DNA of 64,000 nucleotides from the NCBI GenBank assembly GCA_002389645.1, contig DGQE01000039.1, positions 62,001 to 126,000 of the forward strand, read 5' to 3'. The stretch is from Flavobacteriales bacterium UBA4422 (GTDB taxonomy: Bacteria > Bacteroidota > Bacteroidia > Flavobacteriales_G > Salibacteraceae). The notes beneath the pieces were generated by a model. That model saw only the letters and a list, made by a program, of their open reading frames with translations. It was not told the origin of the DNA and made no database searches. Both the position numbers and the translations under genes were made by a program. This document shows, piece after piece, positions 61,691 through 64,000 of the stretch; positions within the stretch are counted from its first letter, which is position 1; each line of letters opens with the position of its first letter.

Positions 61691-63400
61691 TTACAATTGT
61701 TTCAAGCAGAAATCGCACATTCCGCAGTTTTCTGCATTCATTTCACCAAAATACTCAAGTAACATTCTGCTCCTGCACTTTGCTTCAGACTGAATAAAAT
61801 GAAGCATTGCTTCTGATTTGTTTTGTGTCACTTCTTTTCTGATTTTATAATGTTCATCTGAAAAGCTGAGGTTTTTTTTGTCGATTCGTTCACAGGTATA
61901 GGTCACCTTCGGTAAATTGGTGGCTTTATTGTAGGTGATATATTCTGAGTCATGCAACCACTCTAGACCCTTAATAACTCGATCTTTTGACCACTTAGTA
62001 CGTTTGGCTAATGTCCATTCGCTGATTGATGATTTTTCGTCAAATAGGCGAGAATAAGACCGGAGAAGTGCATCAATCAAATAGGCAAGCTTGTGGTCTG
62101 AGTTTCGAAAATTGTAGATCTGCTCATAGCCTGCTTTAAAAATGACTGAGGAATAATAATCTGAACTCTCATTGAATTGAATATATCCTTCGCGTTCAAC
62201 AAACTTAAGACTGAGCAGTACTTGCCGAATATCTAGGTTATACTGTTGGCACATCATTTCTACATCTAGCGCAAATGTCTCGTCTTTGCCACTTCCTGTT
62301 GCCAATCTGAGGAAGCTAGACGTTGCTTCATAAACCCTCTTTATTTCTTGAATTGAAGGAAAAGATTGAATTGATTTATCAATGTAGTTGCTTACATCTT
62401 TTTTAGTCAATACAGATACCGCAAATGCCTTATTTCCATCTCTTCCTCCACGTCCACATTCTTGATAATAATTTTCGAGTGTATCTGGAATGTCAAAATG
62501 AACCACAAACCTGACATTGGGTTTGTCAATGCCCATACCAAATGCATTGGTTGCCGCTATAATTTCACATTCGCCAGTCATCCATTTTTGTTGCTTTTCA
62601 GCCCGAATCTCGTTATCTAATCCAGCATGATAATAATCGATACTTAAGCCTCGCTTTCTAAGCTCCCGACTAATGCGCTCCGTCCCTTTCCGACTGCGCA
62701 TATATACGATGCCAGAACCTTTTTGTTTCTTGGCAATGCGCTCAATTTTACCCAGTTTGTCCTCATCCCAATCAATGAAATAAACCAAGTTATCTCGCTT
62801 AAAGCTCTTTTGAAATAAGTTCTCCTTTTTGAATAAAAGCTTGGCTTGAATATCCTTTTTCACCAATGGAGTCGCGCTTGCTGTCAACGCAATAACTGGA
62901 GTGTTAGAAATAAGTGATCTTATTTCGGCAATCTCAAGGTAAGGAGGTCTAAAATCATATCCCCACTCACTAATACAATGCGCTTCATCTACTGCAAGCA
63001 TGGAAACGTTCATTTGAGCAATTCTGGCCTTGGCCAAATCAGTTTTCAAACGCTCAGGAGATAGGTATAAAAACTTTACATCTTTATCGTAGATTGCTCG
63101 ATCAAAAATGGCATCTATTTGAGAATAGTCAAACTCCGAAGTAGCGCATAAAGCTTTGATATTCCTTTTGTTTAAAGCATCAACTTGATCCTTCATCAAG
63201 GCGATCAAAGGCGATACAACAATGCAAATACCTTCGTTAATCAAAGCCGGAACTTGGAAACAGATTGATTTCCCGCCTCCAGTAGGTAGAATAGCCAAAG
63301 TATCCTTGCCGTCCAGAATGCTCTGAATTATTTCGAGCTGAAGAGGTCTGAACTCTTTAAACCCATAATACTTTTCGAGTATTTCATGTGGTTTACTCAA
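61691..63400 (-). CDS. recQ: RecQ family ATP-dependent DNA helicase
   Basis: This superfamily 2 helicase has LPTGGGKSICFQVP (Walker A), DEAHCISEWGYDFRPPY (motif II and aromatic loop), ALTASATP and QECGRGGRDG (motif VI). The RecQ winged-helix region follows, and the zinc-binding cysteines (CRSRMLL and CGMCDFC) are at the extreme C-terminus; no HRDC domain is present. I chose TTG 63400 (MSKPHEILEKYYGF, the usual start in this phylum; 8-base overlap with the upstream gene). An ATG at 63439 would add 13 residues that are out-of-frame sequence of the upstream gene. Confidence 0.93.
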   Translation of the reverse strand: MSKPHEILEKYYGFKEFRPLQLEIIQSILDGKDTLAILPTGGGKSICFQVPALINEGICIVVSPLIALMKDQVDALNKRNIKALCATSEFDYSQIDAIFDRAIYDKDVKFLYLSPERLKTDLAKARIAQMNVSMLAVDEAHCISEWGYDFRPPYLEIAEIRSLISNTPVIALTASATPLVKKDIQAKLLFKKENLFQKSFKRDNLVYFIDWDEDKLGKIERIAKKQKGSGIVYMRSRKGTERISRELRKRGLSIDYYHAGLDNEIRAEKQQKWMTGECEIIAATNAFGMGIDKPNVRFVVHFDIPDTLENYYQECGRGGRDGNKAFAVSVLTKKDVSNYIDKSIQSFPSIQEIKRVYEATSSFLRLATGSGKDETFALDVEMMCQQYNLDIRQVLLSLKFVEREGYIQFNESSDYYSSVIFKAGYEQIYNFRNSDHKLAYLIDALLRSYSRLFDEKSSISEWTLAKRTKWSKDRVIKGLEWLHDSEYITYNKATNLPKVTYTCERIDKKNLSFSDEHYKIRKEVTQNKSEAMLHFIQSEAKCRSRMLLEYFGEMNAENCGMCDFCLKQL

Positions 63401-64000
63401 TGCGGAAAACAGGATAGATGAGATGGCTGCTTCTCTCATAATGAGCTGACTTCTTGTAGATGAAGTCTAATTTGGATCGAGCGTTATTGTTTACCGAAGA
63501 ATCTAGTGCTACAAACTCATCTAGACGTGAGGCTAGATCATCGTTCTTCAATATTTCAGCTGCTTCTGGTTCAAACACATAGCTACTAAACCCTTCCTTT
63601 TGTTGTAGAATTTCATCGTAAAAATTCCAGTTGAAGTATGAGTCGGGGCCTTGAGGTTCGAGCATTTCAATGATGAGTCTTTTCTTTATTTGGTCTGTTG
63701 ATACGAAGTAATAAGTGTTTTTGATAACATCAACTTCATTTTCAAATTCTTCAATTTTTACGTCATAGTGATAGTAATGCGACTCATATGGCTTTGGGCT
63801 TGTAGAATAATCTTTAATTCGATATGAAGTAACGTTTAATGTGGAGTCATGATTAATTATCTTCATTACTACATTATTCAATTGTAATCGTTGCACAACT
63901 TCATTCCATGACGCAGGCACGAGATAAGCTGTTGGAGATGCTACAGAAACTTTGGCTTTAAGGTGTGCAAAATATTGAATTGGTTTTTCCCATTGGGTGT
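63393..64000 (-). CDS. M14-type zinc carboxypeptidase, 3' part (5' end beyond window)
   Basis: The minus-strand frame is open from the right edge to the TAA at 63393-63395, at least 202 residues, with no start needed inside the window. It reads TQWEKPIQYFAHLKAKVSVA near the edge and then AYLVPASWNEVVQRLQLNNV and a beta-rich tail ending VFRIE. This resembles the C-terminal part of flavobacterial M14-family carboxypeptidases, after the catalytic domain, which would lie beyond base 64000. The catalytic residues cannot be checked. RecQ overlaps its end. Confidence 0.6.
   Translation of the reverse strand, partial: TQWEKPIQYFAHLKAKVSVASPTAYLVPASWNEVVQRLQLNNVVMKIINHDSTLNVTSYRIKDYSTSPKPYESHYYHYDVKIEEFENEVDVIKNTYYFVSTDQIKKRLIIEMLEPQGPDSYFNWNFYDEILQQKEGFSSYVFEPEAAEILKNDDLASRLDEFVALDSSVNNNARSKLDFIYKKSAHYERSSHLIYPVFRIE

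Overview
The window looks like a chromosomal segment from a marine-type Bacteroidetes bacterium, most likely of the order Flavobacteriales. This rests on four things: type IX secretion (T9SS) C-terminal sorting domains on several secreted proteins, PorE-like and PorV-like proteins, a small DUF4295 gene behind rpmG, and repeated matches to the Bacteroidetes -7 promoter box TAnnTTTG a short distance upstream of genes. The DNA is AT-rich, densely coded and mostly housekeeping. I see no rRNA, CRISPR array, prophage or intact insertion sequence.

Layout. 1-6.5 kb: histidine degradation genes (ftcD, cut by the left edge, and hutI) separated by two large paralogous Omp28-like secreted proteins with T9SS tails. 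6.5-10.3 kb: aroC, a PorE-like TPR/beta-propeller/OmpA protein and a small membrane protein. 10.3-10.6 kb: a block of nested inverted repeats and tRNA-Ser(UGA). 11-20.5 kb: rpmG, DUF4295, ftsY, rimO, bshC (bacillithiol), a YceI lipoprotein, then the overlapping trio guaA, LysM/ligand-binding protein and hemF. 20.5-26 kb: a 1502-residue subtilase-like secreted protein whose catalytic Asp and His look replaced, and a broken lipoprotein gene. 26-29.6 kb, minus strand: aroE, DUF368, rhodanese and a TPR protein. 29.7-33 kb, plus strand: glmM, cysteine desulfurase and an MBL hydrolase. 33-43 kb, mostly minus: a dihydroorotase-like protein, a BatA-type protein, a tandem HATPase/SiaB-like protein, a divergent YkgJ protein, small membrane proteins, PIN-PhoH, a glycosyltransferase, an LptF/G permease and a START-like protein. 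43.3 kb: tRNA-Met. 43.5-48.8 kb: epimerase and SDR facing a sterol desaturase-like enzyme, a polytopic membrane protein and lpdA. 49-53.5 kb: small membrane proteins, an M48 protease, an rRNA/tRNA methyltransferase, a decay scar with a corA remnant, and a PorV-like porin. 53.5-60.4 kb: an acyl/acetyl-CoA neighbourhood (acs, thioesterase, alpha/beta hydrolase, KAS III-like enzyme, Lrp regulator, a truncated AMP-ligase-like gene, YhdH-type oxidoreductase). 60.4-64 kb, minus: a carboxypeptidase-regulatory-domain protein, a RecQ helicase and the 3' part of an M14-type carboxypeptidase running off the right edge.

No clear-cut new defence or mobile system is visible. The items most worth a second look are the tandem SiaB/HATPase-like protein, the subtilase with an apparently broken triad, the Omp28 pair with swapped N-termini and near-identical C-terminal DNA, the AMP-ligase N-terminal fragment with its small partner, and the scar at about 51.9-52.2 kb where two gene remnants appear to meet back to back.
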